Assembly: GCF_004339245.1 (NCBI RefSeq)
Contig: NZ_SMGG01000006.1
Span: 62,001 to 126,000 of the forward strand
Source: Seleniivibrio woodruffii
Lineage (GTDB): Bacteria; Chrysiogenota; Deferribacteres; Deferribacterales; Geovibrionaceae
Direction of reading: 5' to 3'
Length of the DNA stretch: 64,000 bases
The position numbers were made by a program, and so were the translations under genes. Position 1 is the stretch's first letter; every line of letters begins with the position of its first letter. Below, in pieces: positions 18,552 through 26,195 of this stretch. Below the pieces are notes generated by a model, which was given only the letters and a program-made list of their open reading frames with translations, was not told the DNA's origin and did no database searches.

Positions 18552-19712
18552 CTATGCCCTGTGCAGTGTCAGCAGAGTTATCTCCGAAGGCACTCCCGTC
18601 CTCATGGGCGGCCCCCAGTATCCGGTTCCGGTGTTCACATAAACCCACATATCCTCATGGCGGTTAAGCCCTTTATAATATCTCTGGAAGAACGGAATAA
18701 GCAGGCTGAAAGGAAAATACTGCCCCGAATGGGTATGCCCCGAAAGCTGGAGGTGCGTCCCCGCATCGTATGCATCCTTATAGCTGTTGGGCTGATGCGC
18801 CAGCAGAATCTTTGTCATATCCTGCGGAACACCTTCAAAGGCTTTTGAAGGGCTTGAGGCGTGGAGCTTGCCATAGTGCCTTGTGGAGTAATCGCTCACC
18901 CCGCCGATGGCTATCTCGTCGCCGTTAACATTTATCTTTTCATGCCTGTTGATAAGCACGCTGAATCCCATCTTCTCAAACTCGTCCGTCCATCCGGCGA
19001 CATCCCAGTAATACTCATGGTTTCCTGTGACATAATACACCCCGTGGGCGGCTTTCAGCTCCGCAAGGGGTGCTGTGTCCTCACGAAGGTCTTTTACGTG
19101 CCCCTCGATGAAATCTCCGGTCAGAGCAACCATATCGGCATTAAGGGCGTTCACCCTGTCCACCACCGTCTGCGTGAACCTGCGGCCGATGGTAGGGCCC
19201 ACATGGAGATCAGACACCTGAGCTATGCGGAATCCTTCAAAACTCTCCGGCAGGTCTTTTATGGGAACCTTGACCTCTTTTACCTTAGGCTCCGCATGCG
19301 CCTGACCTATGCCCAGCACTGTGGAACCCACAGTGAGAACTCCAAGGGTCAGAAGCACCCTGCGCTCCATATCCACAGCCTCAGTGGGAGGGGCTATGAA
19401 CTTCCAGACCACCGAGACCACGTCTGTAACTATTCCGTATGCCGCAAGCAGGGTCACCATGCCGAAAACAGTGTATGAAACCCAGTTGGCGGATACATAG
19501 AGCCAAGTCATTCCGGGCAGGTCTTTCAGTTTCGGCAGAAACATCCTGTCGCCTATTGGGGCGAGCAGTTCCAGCATGAATATAAGGAGCACAAACAGCC
19601 ATGCAATGACCAAATGATCCTTTGCCCATTGCCAGCGGGTTATTATTCTGGAGAAGGCATATATGTTTATAAGGGCGAAAATGCTAAGGAATATGATAAA
19701 TCTAAGACTCAT
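18552..19712 (-). CDS. membrane-anchored calcineurin-like metallophosphoesterase
   Basis: 386 residues. Four hydrophobic helices (about 4-150) precede the enzyme domain; before the last one is a twin-Arg-like MERRVLLTLG, and AQAHAEP after it would place the catalytic domain outside the cytoplasm. Metal ligands: SDLHVGP (about 167), LTGDFIEG, GNHEYYWD and GHTHSGQYFP. Such YkuE/YaeI-like proteins cleave phosphoesters at the membrane; the substrate is unknown. The start is supported by GAGGGGAG. It stands alone between a repeat element and a divergent ferredoxin gene. Confidence 0.9.
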   Translation of the reverse strand: MSLRFIIFLSIFALINIYAFSRIITRWQWAKDHLVIAWLFVLLIFMLELLAPIGDRMFLPKLKDLPGMTWLYVSANWVSYTVFGMVTLLAAYGIVTDVVSVVWKFIAPPTEAVDMERRVLLTLGVLTVGSTVLGIGQAHAEPKVKEVKVPIKDLPESFEGFRIAQVSDLHVGPTIGRRFTQTVVDRVNALNADMVALTGDFIEGHVKDLREDTAPLAELKAAHGVYYVTGNHEYYWDVAGWTDEFEKMGFSVLINRHEKINVNGDEIAIGGVSDYSTRHYGKLHASSPSKAFEGVPQDMTKILLAHQPNSYKDAYDAGTHLQLSGHTHSGQYFPFSLLIPFFQRYYKGLNRHEDMWVYVNTGTGYWGPPMRTGVPSEITLLTLHRA

Positions 19713-19765
19713 GGTCTCCCCTCGTTAATCAGACGTTTATTTAGAATCTAGTCCTGCCGCTTCTT

Positions 19766-19794
19766 ATTGCAATAGTATGCTGCAATTGTATAGA
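19766..19794 (+). promoter_or_regulatory. possible promoter and palindrome for a leaderless ferredoxin mRNA
   Basis: TTGCAA (19767-19772) and TATAGA (19789-19794) are separated by 16 bases and end seven bases before the ferredoxin ATG, which has no ribosome site. ATTGCA (19766-19771) and TGCAAT (19781-19786) form an inverted repeat inside the same region. Promoter assignment is by eye. Confidence 0.3.
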
Positions 19795-19801
19795 ATGACT
19801 G

Positions 19802-20008
19802 ATGGCAAAGATAACAGTTCAGGTTTTAAAAGAGAAATGCAGAGGATGCGGCGCATGTGTGACGCAATGTCCGGAGCGGGCATTTTCGCTGGATACAGAC
19901 AGCGAAACCAACAGAAAACTCGTAAACATCGAAGCCGCAAGATGTACAGGGTGCGGGAAGTGTATCCCGTACTGCCGATACGGCGCACTTATTTTCAGGG
20001 GGGAATGA
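19802..20008 (+). CDS. 2[4Fe-4S] ferredoxin
   Basis: 68-residue cytoplasmic electron carrier with two cluster motifs: CRGCGACVTQCP (about 13-24) and CTGCGKCIPYCR (about 48-59). The second lacks the usual proline after the last Cys. It is slightly longer than clostridial ferredoxins because of an 18-residue loop between the motifs. There is no ribosome site before the ATG, so translation may be leaderless. Its stop overlaps the start of the methyltransferase gene, so the two are co-expressed. The redox partner is not evident. Confidence 0.9.
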   Translation: MAKITVQVLKEKCRGCGACVTQCPERAFSLDTDSETNRKLVNIEAARCTGCGKCIPYCRYGALIFRGE

Positions 20009-20769
20009 TGGAACATTTAGGCGGAAAGGAACAGCTGGAGTTCTGGAAAAAGAGAGCACAGAATTTTCCCAGATATGAGAACGTCGCCGGAAACTATGAG
20101 CTTGGCATTCTTGACAGAATGAAAGGCATGGGCGTTGATTTCAGAGGTAAGACGGTCATAGATGCAGGATGCGGCACAGGCATGTATACCCTGCATATCG
20201 CTCAGGAGGCAGCATCCGTTGAAGGTGTTGATATCTCCGAAGAGATGCTTCACTTCCTGCGTATTGATGCCGAAGCCAACGGGATAAACAATCTTTCCAT
20301 CGTATGCTCCAACTGGAACGACTACAAACCCTCAAAGCGGTTTGATATAGCCTTCTGCACCATGTCCCCTGCCCTGCGCACATCCGAAGCCAGAAAAAAA
20401 CTCCACGACTACGCCTCGGAAACAGTTGTCTACATGGGATTTGACGGACTTCGTGAATCGAACGTTCTGGAACATTTCTACCCCATCTTCAATATCACTC
20501 CCAAGAGCTTCTCCGATGCCCACAAGATGCGTGCATGGCTTGAGGAAAACGGGATAAGCTATAAATGCGAAATCGTTGAAGGGGAATGGGTTTCATCAAA
20601 AAATCCGGACGAGCTGACGGAAAGCACCCTGAACGCACTCAGGCTGGATGCGCCGGATGCGGACGAAGAGACTGTCCGCAGAAATCTGGAAAAGTTCCGC
20701 AATGCTGACGGAACATATACCGAAACAGTTCGCTACAGAAGCGCAATCATCGTCTGGCGTAAAAGTTAG
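20008..20769 (+). CDS. class I SAM-dependent methyltransferase
   Basis: 253 residues. SAM-binding motif I is VIDAGCGTGMYTLHIAQ (about 48-64), followed by VEGVDISEEMLHFL and FDIAFCTMSPALR, typical of a small-molecule methyltransferase. AGGGGGG precedes two adjacent ATGs; 20008 is preferred for spacing and because it overlaps the ferredoxin stop. The substrate cannot be read from the sequence. Pairing with a ferredoxin is unusual for a simple methyltransferase and may point to a metal, corrinoid or cofactor-related role, but that is speculation. It converges on a small hypothetical gene with a 4-base overlap. Confidence 0.86.
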   Translation: MEHLGGKEQLEFWKKRAQNFPRYENVAGNYELGILDRMKGMGVDFRGKTVIDAGCGTGMYTLHIAQEAASVEGVDISEEMLHFLRIDAEANGINNLSIVCSNWNDYKPSKRFDIAFCTMSPALRTSEARKKLHDYASETVVYMGFDGLRESNVLEHFYPIFNITPKSFSDAHKMRAWLEENGISYKCEIVEGEWVSSKNPDELTESTLNALRLDAPDADEETVRRNLEKFRNADGTYTETVRYRSAIIVWRKS

Positions 20770-21008
20770 ACCACTTTAAGTATTCTGGCCACGCACTGCT
20801 CAACCTGCTTTGTACTGGAAAAAAGATTCCCGCAGCCGACGTCGCCGAAGGGCTCATAGTTCTCCAGATGGTCGATAAGCTCACGGATCAGAGCATCATC
20901 AAACCCTTTGGTTTCGCAGATCAGGCTTATCTTTTCAAAAAGAGGATCGGGCAGATCCTGTTCATTGGAAGTATACACCGCAAGTTTCAGAAGTTTTTCA
21001 TAAAGCAT
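20766..21008 (-). CDS. small hypothetical protein, 80 aa
   Basis: I do not recognise this protein. It begins MLYEKLLKLAVYTSNEQDLP, is acidic and soluble, probably all-helical, with two cysteines near the C-terminus. A good ribosome site (AGGTGA, seven bases before the ATG) supports it as a real gene. It converges on the methyltransferase gene with a 4-base overlap. Confidence 0.65.
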   Translation of the reverse strand: MLYEKLLKLAVYTSNEQDLPDPLFEKISLICETKGFDDALIRELIDHLENYEPFGDVGCGNLFSSTKQVEQCVARILKVV

Positions 21009-21128
21009 GTCAAATCACCTCACGCACCTAAGTTTATATCACCTTCAGAGCTTTAAGTTCAACACATAAAAAAACAGCTTGAGATATAATATTAAAAGGT
21101 AATATTGTTAAGTCTTAAGGGGGTTATT

Positions 21129-22181
21129 ATGTCTGAACTTTTTAAACCTGTCACTCTTAACGGAGTCACCCTCAGAAACCGTGTTGTTGTTCCGCCCATG
21201 TGCCAGTACAGCGCAAGCGAAGGGTTGGCAAACGACTGGCATCTAACCCATTACGGTTCCATAGCCGCAGGGGGCGCAGGAGCGGTCATAATCGAGGCGA
21301 CGGCCGTCTCTCCCGAAGGGCGCATCAGCCCCTATGATCTGGGTCTCTGGAACGACACTCAGGCGGACAAACTGGCTCGCATCTTCTCTTTCATAGAGTC
21401 TCAGGGTGCGGTTCCCGCAATTCAGATAGCCCACGCAGGCAGAAAAGCCTGTACAGATAAACCCTGGCTCGGCGGCAAACCTCTGAATGACTGGACAAAC
21501 TTCCTCGCCCCAAGCCCTATCCCCTTTGACGAAAACTGCCAGATACCGAAATCCATGACCATCCAGCAGATACACGACATGACCGAAAAATTCGCAGAAT
21601 CAGCCATGAGGGCTGTGCGTGCGGGAGCGCAGATAGTCGAGCTTCATGCCGCCCACGGATACCTGTTGAGCGAATTCATATCGCCCCTGTCAAACAGGCG
21701 TGAGGACGAATACGGCGGAACACCCGAGAACAGGGCAAGGTTCCTTATTGAGACAGTTAAAGCCGTTCAGTCTGCCGTCGGCTCCGAAATACCTCTTTCG
21801 GTGCGTATAAGCGCAACGGACTGGCTTGAGGACGGGTTTAAACCCGAAGACGCAGTGGATCTTGCAAACATGCTGAAACCCCTCGGCGTTGCTCTCATCG
21901 ACGTTTCAACCTCCGGAGTTGTTCTGGCAAAGATACCCGCAGGCCCCGGATTTCAGGTTCCTTTCGCAGAGAAGATAAAGAAAGAGACAGGGATGACGGT
22001 CTCCGCAGTGGGACTTATCACCAAGGCACAGGATGCTGAAAACATCGTTGCCGAAGGCAGAGCCGACATAGTGATGATAGGCAGGGGACATCTGGCCAAC
22101 CATCAGTGGACGATACACGCAGCCCGCGAGCTGGGCGCAGAAGCACCTATTCCGCCCCAGTATCAGCGAGCCTATAGATGA
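21129..22181 (+). CDS. old yellow enzyme family NAD(P)H:flavin oxidoreductase, YqjM/NamA-like
   Basis: 350-residue FMN enzyme that reduces activated C=C bonds of enones and other electrophiles. It matches the thermophilic-like/YqjM subclass: PPMCQYSA with Cys25 and Tyr27, and LHAAHGYL with His173 and His176 for substrate binding. The start at 21129 follows AAGGGGG; an upstream ATG at 21105 lacks a site. The stop overlaps the start of an MFS transporter gene, so the pair may act together on an imported or exported electrophile. The substrate is unknown. Confidence 0.93.
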   Translation: MSELFKPVTLNGVTLRNRVVVPPMCQYSASEGLANDWHLTHYGSIAAGGAGAVIIEATAVSPEGRISPYDLGLWNDTQADKLARIFSFIESQGAVPAIQIAHAGRKACTDKPWLGGKPLNDWTNFLAPSPIPFDENCQIPKSMTIQQIHDMTEKFAESAMRAVRAGAQIVELHAAHGYLLSEFISPLSNRREDEYGGTPENRARFLIETVKAVQSAVGSEIPLSVRISATDWLEDGFKPEDAVDLANMLKPLGVALIDVSTSGVVLAKIPAGPGFQVPFAEKIKKETGMTVSAVGLITKAQDAENIVAEGRADIVMIGRGHLANHQWTIHAARELGAEAPIPPQYQRAYR

Positions 22182-23326
22182 AGAACGGAAAAGAGTTTCT
22201 GATTCTGATGTTCGCAACAGTGATGACCATTTCGTCACTGTATGCGCCGCAGCCCGTTCAGCCGATCATAGCCGAGGAGTTCGGACTCTCAATGTCCGCC
22301 GCATCTCTGCTGACCACAGCAACCATGGCTCCTCTTGCCATAGCTCCTGTGTTCTACGGTTACATACTTGAGTCCGTGTCCGCAGGAAGAGTTCTGATAT
22401 ACTCACTGGCGTTCCTGTGCGTCTGCCAGTTCCTTTTCTTCTTTTCGAATACTTTCGCACTGCTGGTTGCAGCCCGCTTTCTTCAGGGCTGTGCCATTCC
22501 CGCCGTGCTGACAGGCATCATGACCTACATCTCGGATACCTCCGAAAAGAGCGACGTTCAGAAAAATATTGCTTTATACATCGCCGCCACCATCTTCGGT
22601 GGGTTCGCAGGACGCTTTTTCTCCGGAATGATAGCCCACTACGCCGGATGGCGCACAATGTTCGTCATTCTGGGGGTCAGCCTTGCTGTTGCGGTGTACC
22701 TCATCCGCTCACTGCCGGACAACAAGGCCACACTTACAAAGATGGATCCGCAGGCCGCAAAGGAGATACTCTCCCAAAGGCTCTTCCTGATGGTATACAT
22801 CATGGTTTTTTTCATGTTCTTCATGTTCGCCGCAATCCTTAACTTCGTGCCGTTCCGCCTGCGCCAGCTTGATCCCAACGCAGGGGAGATGGTCATTGGC
22901 ATAATGTACACAGGATATGTTATGGGTGTTCTGGTTTCGGTGAATATAATGAAAATAATCCGCCTCCTCGGCTCGGAGTTGAGGACGGTTTTTGCCGGAC
23001 TGACAATGTTCGTTGTGTCGCTTCTGCTTTTCATCTCGTCCGACACAAAGCTGATGTTCCTCGGCATGTTCCTTTTCTGCGCCAGCATGTTCATGTCCCA
23101 CACAGCAGCTGCGGGATATGTCAACAAGATAGCCGAGAAACATAAAGGCGTCACAAACGGACTGTACGTTGCGTTTTACTATTCAGGCGGGGCTATAGGC
23201 TCCGTTCTCCCCGGTCTGGTATATCAGAATTTCGGCTGGAACACTTTTCTGCTGATGCTGGGCGTGGTGATGTCCTCTGCAATACTGACCGGACGTCTGG
23301 TTCTCAGAAGCTATATGATAAAGTAA
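22178..23326 (+). CDS. MFS transporter
   Basis: 382-residue inner-membrane protein with about 12 hydrophobic helices. It begins MKNGKEFLILMFATVMTISS. The motif between helices 2 and 3 (YGYILESVSAGRVLIYS) and the second-half repeat fit the major facilitator superfamily, probably the drug/metabolite exporter branch. Its ATG overlaps the oxidoreductase stop (ATGA), giving a two-gene operon. Direction and substrate cannot be told from the sequence. Confidence 0.9.
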   Translation: MKNGKEFLILMFATVMTISSLYAPQPVQPIIAEEFGLSMSAASLLTTATMAPLAIAPVFYGYILESVSAGRVLIYSLAFLCVCQFLFFFSNTFALLVAARFLQGCAIPAVLTGIMTYISDTSEKSDVQKNIALYIAATIFGGFAGRFFSGMIAHYAGWRTMFVILGVSLAVAVYLIRSLPDNKATLTKMDPQAAKEILSQRLFLMVYIMVFFMFFMFAAILNFVPFRLRQLDPNAGEMVIGIMYTGYVMGVLVSVNIMKIIRLLGSELRTVFAGLTMFVVSLLLFISSDTKLMFLGMFLFCASMFMSHTAAAGYVNKIAEKHKGVTNGLYVAFYYSGGAIGSVLPGLVYQNFGWNTFLLMLGVVMSSAILTGRLVLRSYMIK

Positions 23327-23339
23327 TACTTTACACTTG

Positions 23340-23365
23340 AATCTACACATTATATTGTGTAGATT
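23340..23365. promoter_or_regulatory. palindromic operator of vapBC
   Basis: AATCTACACA (23340-23349) and TGTGTAGATT (23356-23365) form a perfect 10-base inverted repeat around TTATAT. It ends 18 bases before the vapB start. TATATT inside it could be a -10 box, so binding would block the promoter. Autoregulation by the antitoxin-toxin complex is known for VapBC families; here it is inferred. Confidence 0.7.
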
Positions 23366-23383
23366 AGCTTAAAGGAGGATCAT

Positions 23384-23584
23384 ATGGCGACAAATCTGGC
23401 TATTGATGACAAACTTCTTACTGAAGCACAGAAAATAAGCGGTCTCAAAACGAAAAAGGACACCGTCAATACTGCCCTTAAAGAATTTATATTGAAAAGA
23501 AAGCAGGAAGAGATTCTTCCTCTCTTCGGAACCATAGATTATGACGAGGATTATGATTATAAAGCTCTGAGAAACCGCAAATGA
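23384..23584 (+). CDS. vapB: VapB-like type II antitoxin (DUF2191 type)
   Basis: 66 residues. The N-terminal half (MATNLAIDDKLLTEAQKISG, then KTKKDTVNTALKEFI) is a ribbon-helix-helix DNA-binding domain; the acidic tail (TIDYDEDYDYKALRNRK) would wrap the toxin. AAAGGAGG lies six bases before the ATG. Its stop overlaps the PIN toxin start (ATGA). The upstream palindrome fits repression by the complex. Confidence 0.9.
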   Translation: MATNLAIDDKLLTEAQKISGLKTKKDTVNTALKEFILKRKQEEILPLFGTIDYDEDYDYKALRNRK

Positions 23585-23982
23585 AAATCCTTGTGGACAC
23601 ATCAGTCTGGTCACTTGCCCTACGCAAAAAACCGGAATCCGGTTCTGATATCGAAACAGTCGCTAAACTCTCCGAACTCATCAGAGATTCCAGAGCCGTT
23701 ATCATCGGTGCTATCCGGCAGGAAATACTATCAGGAATCTCCTCAAAAGAGAGGTTTGAACTTCTTAAAACTAAAATCAGAGCTTTTGAAGACCTGCCTC
23801 TGACCACTGACATTTACGAACTGGCCGCAGAATTTTCAAACACATGCCGTTCAAACGGAATTCAGGGCTCCCACACTGATTTTCTGATATGTGCGGCAGC
23901 CGCAGGACACAATGTCCCCATATATACGCTCGATAATGATTTTGAACATTACAGAAAATATATTGATATAAAACTGTATTAG
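23581..23982 (+). CDS. vapC: VapC-like PIN-domain ribonuclease toxin
   Basis: 133-residue PIN domain. The acidic metal-binding residues are present: Asp6 (LVDTSVW), Glu48 (RQEILSGI), Asp100 (HTDFLICA) and Asp118 or Asp120 (YTLDNDF), so the nuclease is probably active. VapC toxins usually cut tRNA or rRNA; the target here is unknown. It is coupled to vapB by a 4-base overlap and followed by a strong terminator, making a compact module between two housekeeping regions. Confidence 0.92.
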   Translation: MKILVDTSVWSLALRKKPESGSDIETVAKLSELIRDSRAVIIGAIRQEILSGISSKERFELLKTKIRAFEDLPLTTDIYELAAEFSNTCRSNGIQGSHTDFLICAAAAGHNVPIYTLDNDFEHYRKYIDIKLY

Positions 23983-23989
23983 CAGGCAT

Positions 23990-24017
23990 AAAAAAGGCCG
24001 GACGATCGTCCGGCCTT
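23990..24017. terminator. bidirectional terminator between vapC and ccmD
   Basis: A perfect 24-base palindrome (23994-24017, centre GATC) with a GC-rich stem. On the minus strand it is followed by six T bases, so it terminates the ccm operon best. On the plus strand TTATTGTTT follows, giving a weaker terminator for vapBC. Confidence 0.85.
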
Positions 24018-24022
24018 ATTGT

Positions 24023-24151
24023 TTACTTGTTTTCCAGTGACTCAACCCTGTCTTCAAGGTTTTTAAGTCTTATTCCGAGGCTGAAAAAATAGCCTCCGAG
24101 AAGTACGAAAATCACTGTGTAACCTGCGAAAAGATATGTGAAATTACCCAT
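24023..24151 (-). CDS. ccmD: CcmD-like small heme exporter subunit
   Basis: 42 residues: MGNFTYLFAGYTVIFVLLGG, a few more hydrophobic residues, then a charged tail rich in Lys and Glu. One membrane helix with a charged cytoplasmic tail, the YLFAGYTVIF start and the position straight after ccmC identify CcmD. In other bacteria CcmD helps release holo-CcmE from CcmABC. GGAG precedes the ATG. It overlaps the end of ccmC by 8 bases and is the last gene of the ccm operon, directly before the terminator. Confidence 0.85.
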   Translation of the reverse strand: MGNFTYLFAGYTVIFVLLGGYFFSLGIRLKNLEDRVESLENK

Positions 24152-24809
24152 TGTTATCTCCTAAAGCATCAACTCTTCTGGTCAGGGACGCAATGCGCAC
24201 CCTCTTAAGCATCATAGCTGCATAAAGAACGGAAAATGCCAACAGTGCGAAAAGCATTGTTTTAAGCATGTCCGGATGCAGACCGCCGCCGCCCTTCTGA
24301 ACCACGTTGGGGTGGATTGTTCTCCACCAGCGGATAGAGAAGAAAACTATCGGCACGTCTATGAAACCGATGATACCTATGGCCGCCGCAAACTTCGCCC
24401 TTTTGTCGGGTTCTTCGATGAATTTGCGCAGCATGATGTAGCCCGCATAGATGAACCACAGGATCGTGGTTGTGGTCAGACGGGGATCCCATGTCCACCA
24501 CACGCCCCAGATGGGTCTTGCCCAGATAGGCCCTGTGATGAGCACTATCGTACAGAAGATGATGCCCATCTCCGCAGAGCTTTCCGCTATGTCGTCAAAC
24601 AGATAGTTCTGTTTCACCAGAAACAGGATGCTGAAAACGAACGTAACGAAGAACGCAAAAAATGCGATCCATGCGGAAGCCACGTGGAAATAGAATATTT
24701 TCTGCACGGGACCCATGACCTTCTCCAGCGGAGCAAACATGAATGCCATGTAAAGTGCCGCAATGATAAGCACAATGGCGGCAAGGTCCAGAATTTTCTG
24801 TAACTTCAT
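24144..24809 (-). CDS. ccmC: heme exporter/handling protein CcmC
   Basis: 221-residue membrane protein with six hydrophobic helices. It carries the tryptophan-rich WWD motif WGVWWTWDPRLTT (about 101-113) and flanking histidines, such as YFHVASAW (about 40-47). CcmC loads heme onto CcmE. It lies between ccmB and ccmD (one-base gap and 8-base overlap) in the order E-F-A-B-C-D. Confidence 0.95.
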   Translation of the reverse strand: MKLQKILDLAAIVLIIAALYMAFMFAPLEKVMGPVQKIFYFHVASAWIAFFAFFVTFVFSILFLVKQNYLFDDIAESSAEMGIIFCTIVLITGPIWARPIWGVWWTWDPRLTTTTILWFIYAGYIMLRKFIEEPDKRAKFAAAIGIIGFIDVPIVFFSIRWWRTIHPNVVQKGGGGLHPDMLKTMLFALLAFSVLYAAMMLKRVRIASLTRRVDALGDNNG

Positions 24810-24810
24810 A

Positions 24811-25488
24811 TCAGTCCTCTACTATGAAATCGAACACGGCGAATACCACCACCGTAAATATAGCATCAAAAGCAACGAGAAGCTTCAGCCATTTTCCGGC
24901 ATCCGCAGGATCGTGGCCGAGAATGTAGATATTCAGAGCCTGAACGGACGACAGGATTATGGGAACGATTATAGGCAGAAGCAGAAGCGGGAGCATTACT
25001 TCCCTTGTTCTGGTGTTTACGGAGATTATGGAAAACAGTGTGCCAAGGATGGCGAAGCCGTATGTGCCCAGCAGAAAGATAACTACCGGCATAGGGCCGT
25101 TTGCGAAAACGTTTACGTTGTAAAGCACCATGAACAGCGGGAGGGTGAAAATTTCCACCAGCAGGATAAAAAGAAAGTTGCTGACGGCCTTGCCGAAGAA
25201 TATTGCGCTTCTGTCCACAGGGGCAAGAAGCAGAGCGGAGAAGTTCCCGCCTGTGATCTCGCTCATCATGGACTTGTTAAGCCCCAGTATTCCGGCGAAA
25301 ACAAACGACATCCAGAGGATTCCGCCCACGACCTCGTTTTTAAACTGTGAGCCAGGCTCAAAGATGAAGCTGAAAACCACAACAGTGAGCACGGAGAACA
25401 GGAGCATGGAAACGACTATTTCTCTGGATTTAAGTTCGTGGAGGATATCTTTGCGGAGGATGGCCGAAATGGTATTCAGGTATCTCAT
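24811..25488 (-). CDS. ccmB: heme ABC exporter permease CcmB
   Basis: 225 residues with six membrane helices. The start MRYLNTISAILRKDILHELK and the segment SEITGGNFSALLLAPVDRSAI match CcmB. With CcmA it forms the ABC unit that drives release of heme-loaded CcmE. The start overlaps the ccmA stop by four bases. All six ccm genes are packed without promoters between A and D. Confidence 0.94.
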   Translation of the reverse strand: MRYLNTISAILRKDILHELKSREIVVSMLLFSVLTVVVFSFIFEPGSQFKNEVVGGILWMSFVFAGILGLNKSMMSEITGGNFSALLLAPVDRSAIFFGKAVSNFLFILLVEIFTLPLFMVLYNVNVFANGPMPVVIFLLGTYGFAILGTLFSIISVNTRTREVMLPLLLLPIIVPIILSSVQALNIYILGHDPADAGKWLKLLVAFDAIFTVVVFAVFDFIVED

Positions 25489-26195
25489 CTGCTCACCGCC
25501 TCGATATATCTTTCCTCGAACTCATTTATTCCTATATTTGCTTTTTCTTCGTTAAAAACCAGCTGGCCGCCTTTGATTATCGCCAGTCTGGATGCGGCAT
25601 CGTAGCCCTGTTTCATGTTGTGGGTGACCATCATGATGGTCTTGTGCTCATCGAAAAGCTCCACAAGGATACGTGTCAGGATGTCCGATGCGTGGGTATC
25701 AAGCCCTGTGTAGGGCTCGTCAAGGATAACGATTTCAGGGTCGTGCAGAAGCGCCCTTGTGATGGACAGCCTCTGGAGCATCCCTCTGGAATAGCCCCGC
25801 ACTCTGTCGTTGCGGCGTTTATAAAGCTCGACCTTGTCCAGAAGAACCTTTATTCGTTCATCGATGTTCTGCACTCCGTACATCTTTGCATAAAAGCGCA
25901 GGTTTTCCATCGCAGTAAGTTCGCTGTAAAGAAATGGCTGATGGGAGATGACTCCGAAACGGCTGCGGAAGCTGTCTTCCAGTTTGTTCAGCGGAGTTCC
26001 TTCATAGAGTATCTGGCCGCTTGTGGGGGCGGTCATAGTGCAGAGAAGTTTAAGAAAGGTGGATTTGCCCGCACCGTTAGGGCCGAAAACGCTGACAAAC
26101 TCACCCTTATTAAGGGAAACGGACACATCCCGCAGAGCGTGGATGTGTCCGTATTTTTTATTTACTTTTTTAAACTCTACCAGAGTTTCAGGCAT
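25485..26195 (-). CDS. ccmA: heme ABC exporter ATP-binding protein CcmA
   Basis: 236-residue ABC ATPase. Walker A GPNGAGKST (about 37-45), signature RGYSRGMLQRLSITRALL, Walker B EIVILDEPYTGLD, and the switch His in MMVTHNMKQG. The start at 26195 (MPETLVEFKKVNKKYGHIH) is preferred over a frame reaching 26219, because the longer form adds residues not seen in ABC domains. It begins inside the last codons of ccmF. Confidence 0.93.
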   Translation of the reverse strand: MPETLVEFKKVNKKYGHIHALRDVSVSLNKGEFVSVFGPNGAGKSTFLKLLCTMTAPTSGQILYEGTPLNKLEDSFRSRFGVISHQPFLYSELTAMENLRFYAKMYGVQNIDERIKVLLDKVELYKRRNDRVRGYSRGMLQRLSITRALLHDPEIVILDEPYTGLDTHASDILTRILVELFDEHKTIMMVTHNMKQGYDAASRLAIIKGGQLVFNEEKANIGINEFEERYIEAVSR

